From contig NC_087381.1 of the NCBI RefSeq assembly GCF_963675165.1, forward strand, positions 2,976,001 to 3,040,000: 64,000 nucleotides of DNA, read 5' to 3'. Source of the DNA: Halichondria panicea. Lineage: Eukaryota; Porifera; Demospongiae; Suberitida; Halichondriidae. The notes under the pieces are model-generated. The model saw only the letters and a program-made list of their open reading frames with translations, was not told where the DNA came from and searched no databases. The position numbers and the translations under genes are program-made. Shown one piece after another: positions 21,161 through 31,185 of the stretch; position 1 is the stretch's first letter; each line of letters opens with the position of its first letter.

Positions 21161-22183
21161 AAAATTTGTGTTTGGAATAATCGATGAGAATAATCGGACT
21201 ATTTACGAGAATAATAGCTAAGGTACATTTTTCAAAAAAGAATAATGGGTAATAATTTATCAGAGCCTGTAAGTTACACTTCCTCCTGCCACAAGAGTTA
21301 ATTCTTGCAATGTGATTCTGAAATACCGCTACGATTGGCAGGGAGAGGCACCAAAAAATATAGAAACAATAAATTAAAAGTGCCTAGTTGGGTGTAGGCT
21401 GACCTTCAAAGGAGATCAGATTGCAATCGTGGATTTGTTCTGCCTTATGTAACACTGCTATGAATAACATAGTGGGTGTTAACTGTGCAACTTGATGACG
21501 TGTTAAACCACAGCATAGTAAGATACTGCATGCGGTTTCGCAACTATAGATGCAAACGGAAGTGTATAACCAACCACGTGAAAATGTTGCAATCTGATAG
21601 GGCGCCACTATAGTGGCGACAGAACAAATCCAATTACTTGCAACCCGAACTCCTTTCTTAATGGAAAGTCGTGGCCATGTCCAACTAGAAAGCGGCAATC
21701 CGTTACAACGTCATGAACATGTATACATGCAGCGCTATAGTATTACACTGCATTTGGCATTTGTATATAATTATATACATCATTGAAACCTATAATTATA
21801 CATCTCTAAAGTCATTCAATTCATTAAAGTTCTAGGTTGATGCCAAGACTCCCCTGAATGCAATTCGAACACAATACAAACAGTTGTCACTAAAATTACG
21901 TGTTGTATAGTACAGAAAAGCTTCTCAATTAGTCTGGATATAATTACAAGATAAGTGTGAAGATAGCATGACCATGAGCACACATGCATTGTGCAGTCCA
22001 TACGTGTTAGAACAATTAAAGACCTATCTACACGCTTGAACAAATACATGCACTAACAGAGGAGTGGTTAGGAAGCATGCATGGTATGTACTTGTAATAA
22101 GTCAACTATGACAACTCTGCAAATATCTTACACAACGTATCCAACAAGCATATTAAGACTATACACATAATAGGATTTCCATC
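21161..22183. other. Spacer upstream of the first kinase gene
   Basis: No gene recognised. About 21690-21715 (aatccgttacaacgtcat) recurs near 28275, so part of this is a dispersed repeat. The last 120 bp carries sequence shared with the second kinase promoter. Confidence 0.5.
22062..22120 (+). promoter_or_regulatory. Shared upstream block of kinase gene 1
   Basis: agtggttaggaagcatgcat followed by ggtatgtact, ataagtcaactatgacaact and ctg resembles 25494-25550 upstream of kinase gene 2. It sits about 65-120 bp before the ATG, so the duplication copied the proximal promoter. The core promoter is not identified. Confidence 0.4.
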
Positions 22184-24424
22184 ATGGTTGAGAGACAAGA
22201 CAGTGAACAAGAGTACACCTTTCGAAATGTATATCTCTTCAAAAACAAAACCTTTGGTACTGGCTCCTATGGGTCAGTGTGTAAAGCCAAATGTGACCAG
22301 CTCATTTGTGCTGCCAAGCTACTCTTTCCAGTGCTCTTTCAAATGACTGTTCCTGATCCAGGCAAAGAACATAGACGGCCGTTTAGAAGATTTGAAACCG
22401 AGTGCGCATTTCTGAGTCGCATCAACCACCCCAACATCGTACAGTATTTGGGGACCTATTACGATCCTGACACAAATGCACCAGTTCTTCTCATGGAACT
22501 CTTGGACGAGAGCCTGACACACTTCCTGGAGTTATCACCTGGAGACATTCCCTACCACATCCAAGTCAACCTCTCCCATGACATAGCTCAAGCATTAGCC
22601 TTTCTGCACTCCAATGGGATAATCCATCGCGACCTCTCCAGCAACAATGTCCTACTTATTGCAGGAAGTCGAGCCAAAGTCGCTGATTTTGGAATGTCCA
22701 AATTCACGGACATAAATGTCACTCGACTAGCCACAATGACCACATGCCCGGGAACACCAGCCTTCATGTCTCCTGAGGCACTAAACGAACCACCAGTGTA
22801 CACAGAGAAACTAGACAACTTCTCATTTGGTGTGCTTCTAGTTCAGATTACAACTCGACAGTTTCCAAAGCCAACAAATCGGTTTGAAATAAGGGAACTA
22901 CTTGATCCACGGTTTCCGAACCAAAAAATTCAAGCCAATGTTCTTGTGCCCGAGATAAAGAGACGACAAGCCCACATCAGCCTGATCGAGTACCCTCTAT
23001 TACTGCAAATAGCACGTCATTGCATCAAAGACAAAGATGTTGAACGACCATCTTCCCAACAGCTTTGCCAAACACTGAGTGCTCTCAAGATGACAGCCAG
23101 GTACCAAGAAAGCTTCCAACAAGACCTGAACCTGAAAATCAGAGAGAATGAACAATTACAACCAAATTTACAACTTACGACAGAAAAAGATGATCAAATT
23201 AGAGCTAAAGACCAGCAACTACACACAAAGGACGCCGAAATTGGTCAGCTTGCTTTACAACTACAAGCAAATCAAGAGACAATAACACACACAGATGAGC
23301 ACATACATACAAAGGATACGGAAATTGGTCAGCTTGCTAAACGACTTGACCAAACAAAACAAGAAACTCAAGTGCTACAACACGAGGCTGAAGATAGGGT
23401 GAAACAGATGAGGAGACTCAAACAAGAGTTGCAATCACGTGAAGAGGACACTTCTGCCCTCCAACAAGCTATCAATCAACGAGACAGAGAAGTAACTGAA
23501 CTGAAAAACACGTTGGCAAGCAAGAACGAGGAAATTAACGATCTATCGATTCGAATACAACAAGTCGCACTGCAAGATAACAGACAAGCTGAAACTCCAC
23601 CAATGAAACCTGGCACAATAGTGATGTGTGAGCCACTACCTGATGCACCTGTTGATATGAGCTATGGATCATCAGCATCTTGGGAAGTTGCATATTTCAA
23701 GTGCAAGGGAAGTGAAACTGTTTACATGTTCAGCAACAATCAATGGCACGAGTTACCAAGTTGTCCAAACAAGATGTACACTATTGTTATTGTCGACAAC
23801 ATACTCACGACTGTCGGGGGAGGGTCAGCCACACAAATGTTTAGTAACAAACTCCACAATTTCATTGAAAACAAATGGGTAGAGCATTTTCCTCCCATGC
23901 CAACTGCACGGCGGACACCTGCAGCTTCATATGCTAACAGTACACTTGTAGTGGCTGGAGGATCCAATTATCTAACGACTGTCGAGGTATTGGACACTGT
24001 GAACAAGCAATGGTCTAGGGTTAAGTCACTACCGGTCGTAACCAATCAACCATCAGCAACCATCTGTGGAGACTATGTGTACTTACATCCACGAAGTGGT
24101 AAGATGCATTCAGTGTACAAATGCTCATTAAGACAACTAACTCAATCCCAGCAAAATTCAGCTATATGGGAGAAGGTTGACCTTTTGCCAGTTAGCCATT
24201 CCTCTCTTGTTACCATCAATGGCCACCTGCTGGCAGTGGGTGGGAGGGACTCCAATGGAAAAGAAACTAATGAAATATATAAGTACAATATGACATCTTG
24301 GACTGTCTTTAGTCATATGTCAACACCTCGATATGCATGCCTCACTGCTGTCCTCCCTGGGAACAAACTGATGGTGGTGGGAGGATATGATGTACCGAGA
24401 AAATGTGAAAGCTATACTTTGTAG
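22184..24424 (+). CDS. Protein kinase / coiled-coil / Kelch-repeat protein, gene 1
   Basis: Single exon, 746 aa. Kinase domain about residues 15-305: Gly loop FGTGSYGSV (24-32), catalytic Lys45 (CAAKLL), helix-C Glu (FETECAFL), HRDLSSNN (148-155), DFG (168-170), and SPE (196-198) after the CPGTPAFM activation segment. All key residues are present, so it should be active. It looks tyrosine-kinase-like in class; Ser/Thr versus Tyr specificity cannot be settled. Residues about 310-475 are a Gln/Glu/Lys-rich coiled coil with repeats of KDAEIGQLALQL type. About 485-746 hold Kelch-type repeats (TTVGGG, LVVAGG, LLAVGG, LMVVGG, each followed by a W about 20 residues on). No signal peptide or membrane segment, so cytosolic. 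The substrate is unknown. Confidence 0.93.
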   Translation: MVERQDSEQEYTFRNVYLFKNKTFGTGSYGSVCKAKCDQLICAAKLLFPVLFQMTVPDPGKEHRRPFRRFETECAFLSRINHPNIVQYLGTYYDPDTNAPVLLMELLDESLTHFLELSPGDIPYHIQVNLSHDIAQALAFLHSNGIIHRDLSSNNVLLIAGSRAKVADFGMSKFTDINVTRLATMTTCPGTPAFMSPEALNEPPVYTEKLDNFSFGVLLVQITTRQFPKPTNRFEIRELLDPRFPNQKIQANVLVPEIKRRQAHISLIEYPLLLQIARHCIKDKDVERPSSQQLCQTLSALKMTARYQESFQQDLNLKIRENEQLQPNLQLTTEKDDQIRAKDQQLHTKDAEIGQLALQLQANQETITHTDEHIHTKDTEIGQLAKRLDQTKQETQVLQHEAEDRVKQMRRLKQELQSREEDTSALQQAINQRDREVTELKNTLASKNEEINDLSIRIQQVALQDNRQAETPPMKPGTIVMCEPLPDAPVDMSYGSSASWEVAYFKCKGSETVYMFSNNQWHELPSCPNKMYTIVIVDNILTTVGGGSATQMFSNKLHNFIENKWVEHFPPMPTARRTPAASYANSTLVVAGGSNYLTTVEVLDTVNKQWSRVKSLPVVTNQPSATICGDYVYLHPRSGKMHSVYKCSLRQLTQSQQNSAIWEKVDLLPVSHSSLVTINGHLLAVGGRDSNGKETNEIYKYNMTSWTVFSHMSTPRYACLTAVLPGNKLMVVGGYDVPRKCESYTL

Positions 24425-25493
24425 TTATTTAAAATTATATTTATACAGCTAACTTGTTTTTTGTGTTCTGGTATATATATATATAGTATATACCCTGTAC
24501 TAGCCTCGATTCCAGATCAACTAGTTTAGAGTGTTTATGTCTTTTTTAGATATGCATACAACTAATATAATTTTTTATAGCTTATACTCACAATTATCAT
24601 CTGTATAGCATGCAGGTATAGCTGCTGCCATCAGCTTAAAGCCATTTCTTTCTTTATTCCCTCATTTTGTATTTTGGTTTTGCTACCTTCTGTTTATGTT
24701 GAGATGCCAGTTGCAATCCATCCTGCAGTGAAACTGGTATATATTTGTACCATGATGATGTGCTCTGACATTAAGGAATATTCTTGAAACTATATAGGAT
24801 ACTCCAGGGTACAAATCCCATGTATACCCTAGCTATAGGGTAGATCTACATTGGCTCAATGTGACCCAAGTCACAATTAGTTGTAATTCACAATAATTGT
24901 GAAGATGAATTCTTCAGTATCCAATCAGATTCACTAAAACTATACCGACCACATTGGAACTGGGTTGTCTGAAGTTGCAAATGTGGTTTGTCAAGCTAAG
25001 TGCAAGCATGCACACACACACACACACAATGTGCACAATGCATGCACTGCAGGGATCAAAGAGTGTTTACTACTACTCAGTTGTAAATTAAATGGGTTGG
25101 ATAACAGCTTCTAATTGCTTCTAATCAATAGGTGTTCATAGTACAAGAGCTACCTAGTACCTGTATATACCATGGATATCTGCGTGTGTATTGTTATTGT
25201 ACTATACCTTGTGCAGTTGTATGTCAGGGAATACATAGAAATGCCCTCGGTAGTACAAATCCAATACACCCTTGATATCCATGGTACAACTATTACATAG
25301 ACTTCCCAGAAATGGAAGATTCATAATTATAACCATAATTATTATACTCAATATTCAGAAGAGATGATCAACATAATTATTTATAATATTAGGGTAAAAA
25401 AGTCTACCATCACGTATCCTCTTGCAAATCAAAATCACTTGCAGATGTGTTACAATCGCAACACAGAAATTAACACAATACACAATTAAGAAG
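24425..25493. other. Spacer between the two kinase genes
   Basis: Holds a second copy of the mobile block found at 14225-14650 (here 24741-25297, with diverged ends ttgtaccatg/catggtacaa) and otherwise AT-rich sequence. No gene seen. Confidence 0.6.
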
Positions 25494-25550
25494 TGGTAGA
25501 AGTATGCATGGTATGTAGACTATAATAAATCGGCCATGAAAACTCTGACA
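25494..25550 (+). promoter_or_regulatory. Shared upstream block of kinase gene 2
   Basis: agaagtggtagaagtatgca followed by tggtatgtag and ataataaatcggccatgaaa resembles the block before gene 1 at 22062-22120. Candidate promoter-proximal sequence. Confidence 0.38.
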
Positions 25551-25632
25551 CACCCAAAAAGCATCAAAGCAATCAACTCATTCTGCTATAAGATATACAC
25601 TACTTAGACTGTATACACCATTGGCTGTTAGT

Positions 25633-27879
25633 ATGGCCAAGACACAAGACCATGAACAAGAGTACACCTTTCGAAATGTAGAACTCCTCAAGAACGAAAC
25701 CTTTGGTATAGGTTCCTATGGGTCAGTGTGTAAAGCCAAATGTGACCAGCTCATTTGTGCTGCCAAGCTACTCTATCCAGTGCTCTTCCAAATGACTGCT
25801 CCCGATCCAGTCAAAGAACATAGTCACCCGTTTAGAAGATTTGAAACAGAATGTGCATTTCTGAGTCGCATCAACCACCCCAACATCGTACAGTACTTGG
25901 GGACCTATTACGATCCTGACACAAATGCACCAGTTCTTCTCATGGAACTCTTGGACGAGAGCCTGACACACTTCCTGGAGTCATCACCTGGAGACATTCC
26001 CTACCACATCCAAGTCAACCTCTCCTACGACATAGCTCAAGCATTAGCCTTTCTGCACTCCAATGGGATAATCCATCGCGACCTCTCCAGCAACAATGTT
26101 CTACTTATTGCAGGAAGTCGAGCCAAAGTCGCTGATTTTGGAATGTCCAAATTCACGGACATAAATGTCACTCAACTAGTCACAATGACCACGTGCCCGG
26201 GAACACCAGCCTTCATGTCTCCTGAGGCACTAAACGAACCACCAGTGTACACAGAGAAACTAGACAACTTCTCATTTGGTGTGCTTCTAGTTCAGATTAC
26301 AACTCGACAGTTTCCAAAGCCAACAGATCGATTTGAAATAAGGGAACTAGTTGATCCACGGTTTCCGAACCAAGCAATTCGAGCCAATGTTCTTGTGCCC
26401 GAGATAAAGAGACGACAAGCCCACATTAGCCTGATCGAGTACCCTCTATTACTGCAAATAGCACATCATTGCCTCAAAGACAAAGATGTTGAACGACCAT
26501 CTTCCCAACAGCTTTGCCAAACACTGAGTGCTCTCAAGATGACAGCCAGGTACCAAGAAAGCTTCCAACAAGACCTGAACCTGATAATCAGAGATAATGA
26601 AGATTTACAAGCAAATTTACAGCTTATGGCAGAAAAAGATGACCAGATTAGAGCTAAAGACCAGCAACTACACACAAAGGACGCCGAAATTGGTCAGCTT
26701 GCTTTAAAACTACAAGCAAGTGAAGAGATGATAATACATAAAAACGAGCTGGCACGTATCAAGTGCATTGAAATTGATCAGTTTGCCACACAATTAGATC
26801 AAGCAACGAAAGAATTTCAAACTCAAAAACACAAGGCTAAAGCGATGGAGAAACACCTGAGGAGATTCAACAAAGAGATACAGTCATGTGACGAGAACAC
26901 TGCTTCTCTCCGACAAACCATGGATCAACGAGACAGAGAAGTGACTGAACTGAGACACACGTTAGCAAGCAAGAACGAGGAAATTAACGATCTATCGACT
27001 CGAATACACCAAGTTGCACTGCAACAAGCTAAAGATACATCAATAAAACGTGTTATAATAATGAGGTGGGAGTCACTACCTGATGCACCTGTAGATATAA
27101 TTTACGGATCGTCAGCCGTGGTTGGAGACATGGCATACTTCAATTACGGGGAGAGTAAAAATGTGTACGAGTTCAGCAATAATGAGTGGCAAGAGTTACC
27201 ACTTTGCCCTAACAGTGACTTCACTATTGTCAGTGTCAATAATAGGCTCACAACTGTGGGAGGACGTTCAGACACACAATTCTTTAGTAATAAAGTCTAC
27301 AGCTACATTAGCAACAAATGGGTAGAACACTTCCCTCCCATGCCAACCAGACGGTGGAGACCTGGAGCTGTGTACGCTAACAACACACTTTTAGTGGCTG
27401 GGGGATATTTTGATTCAAAAAAACTAACTACTGTAGAAATATTCAACACTGCTAACATGCAATGGTCTATGGTTAGCTCATTACCTGCGCCAACCACTCG
27501 CCCATCAACAGTAATCTGTGGAGACTACGTTTACATACATCCACGAGAAAATGAGATGTACAAATGCTCATTAACACAACTATCTCAGTCCCATCGAAGT
27601 TCAAGTATATGGGAGAAGATTGCTGCTTTGCCAGTTAATGCTTCCTCTCTTGTAACTGCTAATGGCCACCTGCTGGCAGTAGGTGGGAGGGACTCTAAAG
27701 AGAGAAAACTGACTAAGGAAATATATCAGTACAGCGCTAGCATGACATCATGGGCTGTCGTTAGTCAAATGTCAACACCACGATCAGTATGCCTTGTCGC
27801 TGCCCTCCCTGGGAACAAACTGATGGTGGTGGGAGGGTTTGATACACCCAAAAAATGTGAATTAGCTAGTTTTGTATAA
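25633..27879 (+). CDS. Protein kinase / coiled-coil / Kelch-repeat protein, gene 2
   Basis: Single exon, 748 aa from the ATG at 25633. An in-frame TTG at 25621 is not a credible start, and the ATG aligns with gene 1. Same layout as gene 1: FGIGSYGSV, CAAKLL Lys, IIHRDLSSNN, VADFGMSK, SPEALNEPP, a coiled coil (about 310-470) and Kelch repeats (TTVGGRS, LLVAGGYF, LLAVGGRDS, LMVVGGFD). The kinase halves are almost identical, even at silent positions. The second half of the coiled coil and the Kelch part differ much more. Both genes point the same way 1.2 kb apart, so this is a tandem duplicate. Likely a cytosolic receptor-like kinase whose Kelch propeller binds a ligand; the ligand is unknown. 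Confidence 0.93.
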   Translation: MAKTQDHEQEYTFRNVELLKNETFGIGSYGSVCKAKCDQLICAAKLLYPVLFQMTAPDPVKEHSHPFRRFETECAFLSRINHPNIVQYLGTYYDPDTNAPVLLMELLDESLTHFLESSPGDIPYHIQVNLSYDIAQALAFLHSNGIIHRDLSSNNVLLIAGSRAKVADFGMSKFTDINVTQLVTMTTCPGTPAFMSPEALNEPPVYTEKLDNFSFGVLLVQITTRQFPKPTDRFEIRELVDPRFPNQAIRANVLVPEIKRRQAHISLIEYPLLLQIAHHCLKDKDVERPSSQQLCQTLSALKMTARYQESFQQDLNLIIRDNEDLQANLQLMAEKDDQIRAKDQQLHTKDAEIGQLALKLQASEEMIIHKNELARIKCIEIDQFATQLDQATKEFQTQKHKAKAMEKHLRRFNKEIQSCDENTASLRQTMDQRDREVTELRHTLASKNEEINDLSTRIHQVALQQAKDTSIKRVIIMRWESLPDAPVDIIYGSSAVVGDMAYFNYGESKNVYEFSNNEWQELPLCPNSDFTIVSVNNRLTTVGGRSDTQFFSNKVYSYISNKWVEHFPPMPTRRWRPGAVYANNTLLVAGGYFDSKKLTTVEIFNTANMQWSMVSSLPAPTTRPSTVICGDYVYIHPRENEMYKCSLTQLSQSHRSSSIWEKIAALPVNASSLVTANGHLLAVGGRDSKERKLTKEIYQYSASMTSWAVVSQMSTPRSVCLVAALPGNKLMVVGGFDTPKKCELASFV

Positions 27880-28440
27880 TCTCTCCCCTGCAGAATTGAT
27901 TTTAGGCTTGTTTTTTGTTTGTCTTCTTTTTATTGTTCCTGTAAGTTGCTGCTATATAGCCAAAATATTATACTTAGTCTACTGTATTTATAAAACTCCT
28001 CTATAATTATATAATTACTCATGTCAGCCAAGGATTTTTACTAGCACTTCAGTTCTTTAATATAGTGGCTATTGTGGAGGTGCATACATGAGCATAAAAT
28101 AAGTGTGTGGGCTTTGTATTAGGACGATTCCAACTCATTTGCAAGTATTTTTGCTCAAAAGTGAAAAAAAAAAGGGAATCGAACTAAAAAAACATTAATG
28201 CACGTTGCTAGGATTTCCAGGAAAAGCACGAAAAAGCGTAGAAACAAGAAATTCAGCGAGTGCATAACTCTAATCCGTTACAACGTCATTCACATGTACT
28301 GTTTCAAGCAATTTAAGTTGTTTGTGCTTAATTATATATAGCTATAATATATAGAACATGATTATCAATTATTCATACCGATATAATTATCATGTATACA
28401 TGCATGTACATTATAATGATGTATATATATACCTGTCATC
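27880..28440. other. Spacer downstream of kinase gene 2
   Basis: AT-rich. About 28120-28290 contains a repeat fragment shared with 21690-21715 (aatccgttacaacgtcat). No gene seen. Confidence 0.5.
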
Positions 28441-28444
28441 CGCA

Positions 28445-30450
28445 AACCCTCTAAGGTTTCATCACTTAACTTCATCTTCTAGCTTCTTCTGAATACGTGT
28501 GAAATCCAACGTTGTTCAACACTATACGATCCCATTCATCTAAGTAGGCCAGAAAATCATTTTCAAGCCACTGCATGTATTATGTATTAATAGCTCATGC
28601 ATCAGTACTGCAATAAGATACCTCGAATCTGGGATCCTCTGCAGATGTGTAAGAATCTAAGTATATGGTTTCTTTTTCTGGTAGCCTTCTTTTAGGTGAC
28701 GAGTGTTGAGCATATCAAAAAATCGATCGAAGTACAAGACATATCTTCTTGTCTCTACTGTGTCTGCTTCATTGTAGTAACTCAGAGCATCAGCAACAGA
28801 TTTTCCTAACACCTGCATCGTATAATGCTTAATCAACGTAACATTTAGGGCAGGCTGCATTTATAATTGAATTGAGCCAAAGTATAATGATATAAAAAAG
28901 GACGTATAAAGAGGAGAGGGCATGCAACTCACGATGTATATACTGGTGTATGTGTCATATTATTGATGAGTCAGCAGGATATGCATGTACATGTACTAGC
29001 CTCGATCCCAGGCCGAGTTTTCTCTTTTATAACGGTTAGGCGAACCAGTTGTTTGCCTAACCGTTATAAAAGCGAAAACTCGGCCTGGGATCGAGGCTAG
29101 TACATGTACGTAGCAATTATCAGTAGTTCGTCTTTAATATACATGTACGTACTATCATGGTGACTCATCTGTACTCTTATTCTTCCACATGACGTAATGA
29201 TGATGTGCTCAAATGTATAGTTTTGGTAAAAGGATCAACAGAACCAGAGCATTTGTTGTACAGTATCTGTACATACTCCCAGCTAATATGTTGACCATTT
29301 ATCTATAAATTAATTATAGAACAAATAATGGCTTAAATCGATTATTATGACTAACCCATAGTGCTCTTTTGTTACTGTGTCCAAAGGAATTCGACCAACA
29401 GTTACGGACAGTTTTCATTATTGTGGTACATCAGAAAAGAAGTACACATAACGGTTTTCACAGTAAGGGGGTTACGTACTTTGTGTAACACACCAGGTGC
29501 TGAATTCATTTTGAACTATTTGTCAGCAGTCAAGGATAATACTTTGAATCCGGCACACTCCACAACTTCCCAAACAATTGCAAACAGCTTATCCAATGTT
29601 ATTCCTCGGGTAGCATATTGTGCATATGCAAAATTTATGGGGATAAAAATACCCCGCACCATGAAAACAAGCATTTCCGCCGCTATACGGGGGGCTGATC
29701 ATCACTAATTAAATTCTCGAAGGACAACATTGCTGAACCAAAGTCAACAACTGATTACCATACACTCGTGTTTGTCATACACTATCCCCTCCTTCACTTT
29801 CATTTCATCAAACACTACAGCCACTTGCTTTTGCCATTCTTTCAATGTTTCAATTTTTGCTTCCTTCATTAGTTGTTTGGTTACTTCTGGTTGAACTCTT
29901 ATTCCATGTAATGACTAATAGTCCTGGAGGGTTCGTCCCCTGGGTAACGTAAGTACACCTTTCAAGGCATCATAAACTGAACTTGAAATCATTTTCAAAT
30001 GAAAACACCAGCGTATCAACATCGGGTGCCAACGCCGTTGAGTTGGTTGTGCACTTAGAGCAGCGATCTGTTGGTCCCAAAAAGACGATGAAATGATCCT
30101 TCTTTGTAATCTTTCTGATTCTGGTCCCTCTTTTCATTCATAATTTGCCTTATAGGTCATCATGTAAGGAATCATTTATGCTAACGCCCCTTGTTTTATA
30201 TAGTTGAGGCTTGCTTTGATCTTCTCTTTTCAATTGTTGTACTTTTCTCTCTTACAATTTAAATGTTTTCTCAAGCCTACAGACAATTTTTTTTGTGGTG
30301 TGTTTAGTCACTTGTCGTTACAATAGCTGTGAGTTTTGTTGGCACTTGAAGGCGACTTGTTCTGTTGTTTTAGCCACCTATGGTTCATTGTCCGTAAAGT
30401 ATCTCTGTATGCAACACATTCTGAGCACTTTGTGCTTCGTATAAGCAGGG
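28445..30450 (-). pseudogene. P-element / THAP9-like transposase pseudogene
   Basis: Translating the minus strand in shifting frames gives, N to C terminal: KCSECVAYRDTLRTMNHRWL (about 30440), FWDQQIAALSAQPTQRRWHP then LIRWCFHL (about 30060), a stop-broken RTLQDY segment, EWQKQVAVVFDEMKVKEGIV then YDKHE (about 29800), MLVFMVRGIFIPINFAYAQY (about 29660), AIVWEVVECAGFKVLSLTAD (about 29580), NGQHISWEYVQILYNKCSGS (about 29280), VTLIKHYTMQVLGKSVADAL (about 28830) and WLENDFLAYLDEWDRIV (about 28560). The order and motifs fit the P-element superfamily. Several stops, frameshifts and a 103-bp palindrome insertion show it is dead. A plus-strand open frame at 29361-29708 is only its shadow. Confidence 0.8.
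28997..29099. mobile_element. 103-bp palindromic element with 10-bp target duplication
   Basis: Begins tagcctcgatcccaggccga and ends with its reverse complement. The inner arms aacggttaggc/gcctaaccgtt also pair. It is flanked by gtacatgtac on both sides (28987-28996 and 29100-29109). The flank is itself palindromic, which weakens the duplication call slightly. It interrupts the P-element-like pseudogene. Confidence 0.78.
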
Positions 30451-30459
30451 AACAATTTG

Positions 30460-31185
30460 ACACACTAACCGGCTACTGTAAGTGTTGAACTAGGACACTA
30501 CCAACAAGAAACGATTAATGCGATAAAAACAATTATACAAGTGAAAGGGATAAGGAACAATAGATCAGCAACTTCTAAAGCTAGGAGTCGACTTAGTGTT
30601 CAATTGAAGACGGATTGGCCTGGGAACGAGGCTACTTTTAAAGGTAGATATATTATACCTTGCCATGTCTTGAACATACATTGCAAAACCATTTTGTGAT
30701 TAATGGGTTTTGTATGTTTTAAGCACACGAGTCCTATATAGGTACATTTATTTATCTATTGATACTTTCATTGCGTAACATGTACATGTATATAATTATC
30801 AATATTATTAATGAAAGGTATTTCCCCCTAAACATTTAATTAAGGTGTGATGTCAATCAATTAGATCTATAAATTAGATCTATAAATTATCTGCAAATAA
30901 TTATACACACTCAACTGTTTTAGTTAACTATATATACACAGCACACTATAATATAGTCTCTTTTAGCACCAGCCCACGTGCTTAGTTCTTGGTGTTCTCT
31001 TGCTCATAATGCAGCTACCCGGGGAATGAATATTGTGCCATAGTGAGCTCTAGCATATAAATTTCAGCTGCATGTGGATCAACTTACTTTAGTTACTGTA
31101 CAGTGTTGTTGCAACAAACCTCATGCATTTAACCAATGTGGTTAGATTAAAAGGCACTAAATATAATATCAGGACTGTGATCTGC
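30460..31185. other. AT-rich spacer with repeat fragments
   Basis: No gene. A half-site of the tagcctcg palindrome family (ggcctgggaacgaggcta) lies at about 30617-30634. Confidence 0.5.

Noticed and set aside
25621-25632. TTG start for kinase gene 2
   Set aside because: The ATG at 25633 aligns with the start of gene 1; the upstream codons are probably untranslated.
29361-29708. 115-codon plus-strand open frame
   Set aside because: The opposite strand reads as P-element-type transposase fragments, so the plus frame is a shadow.
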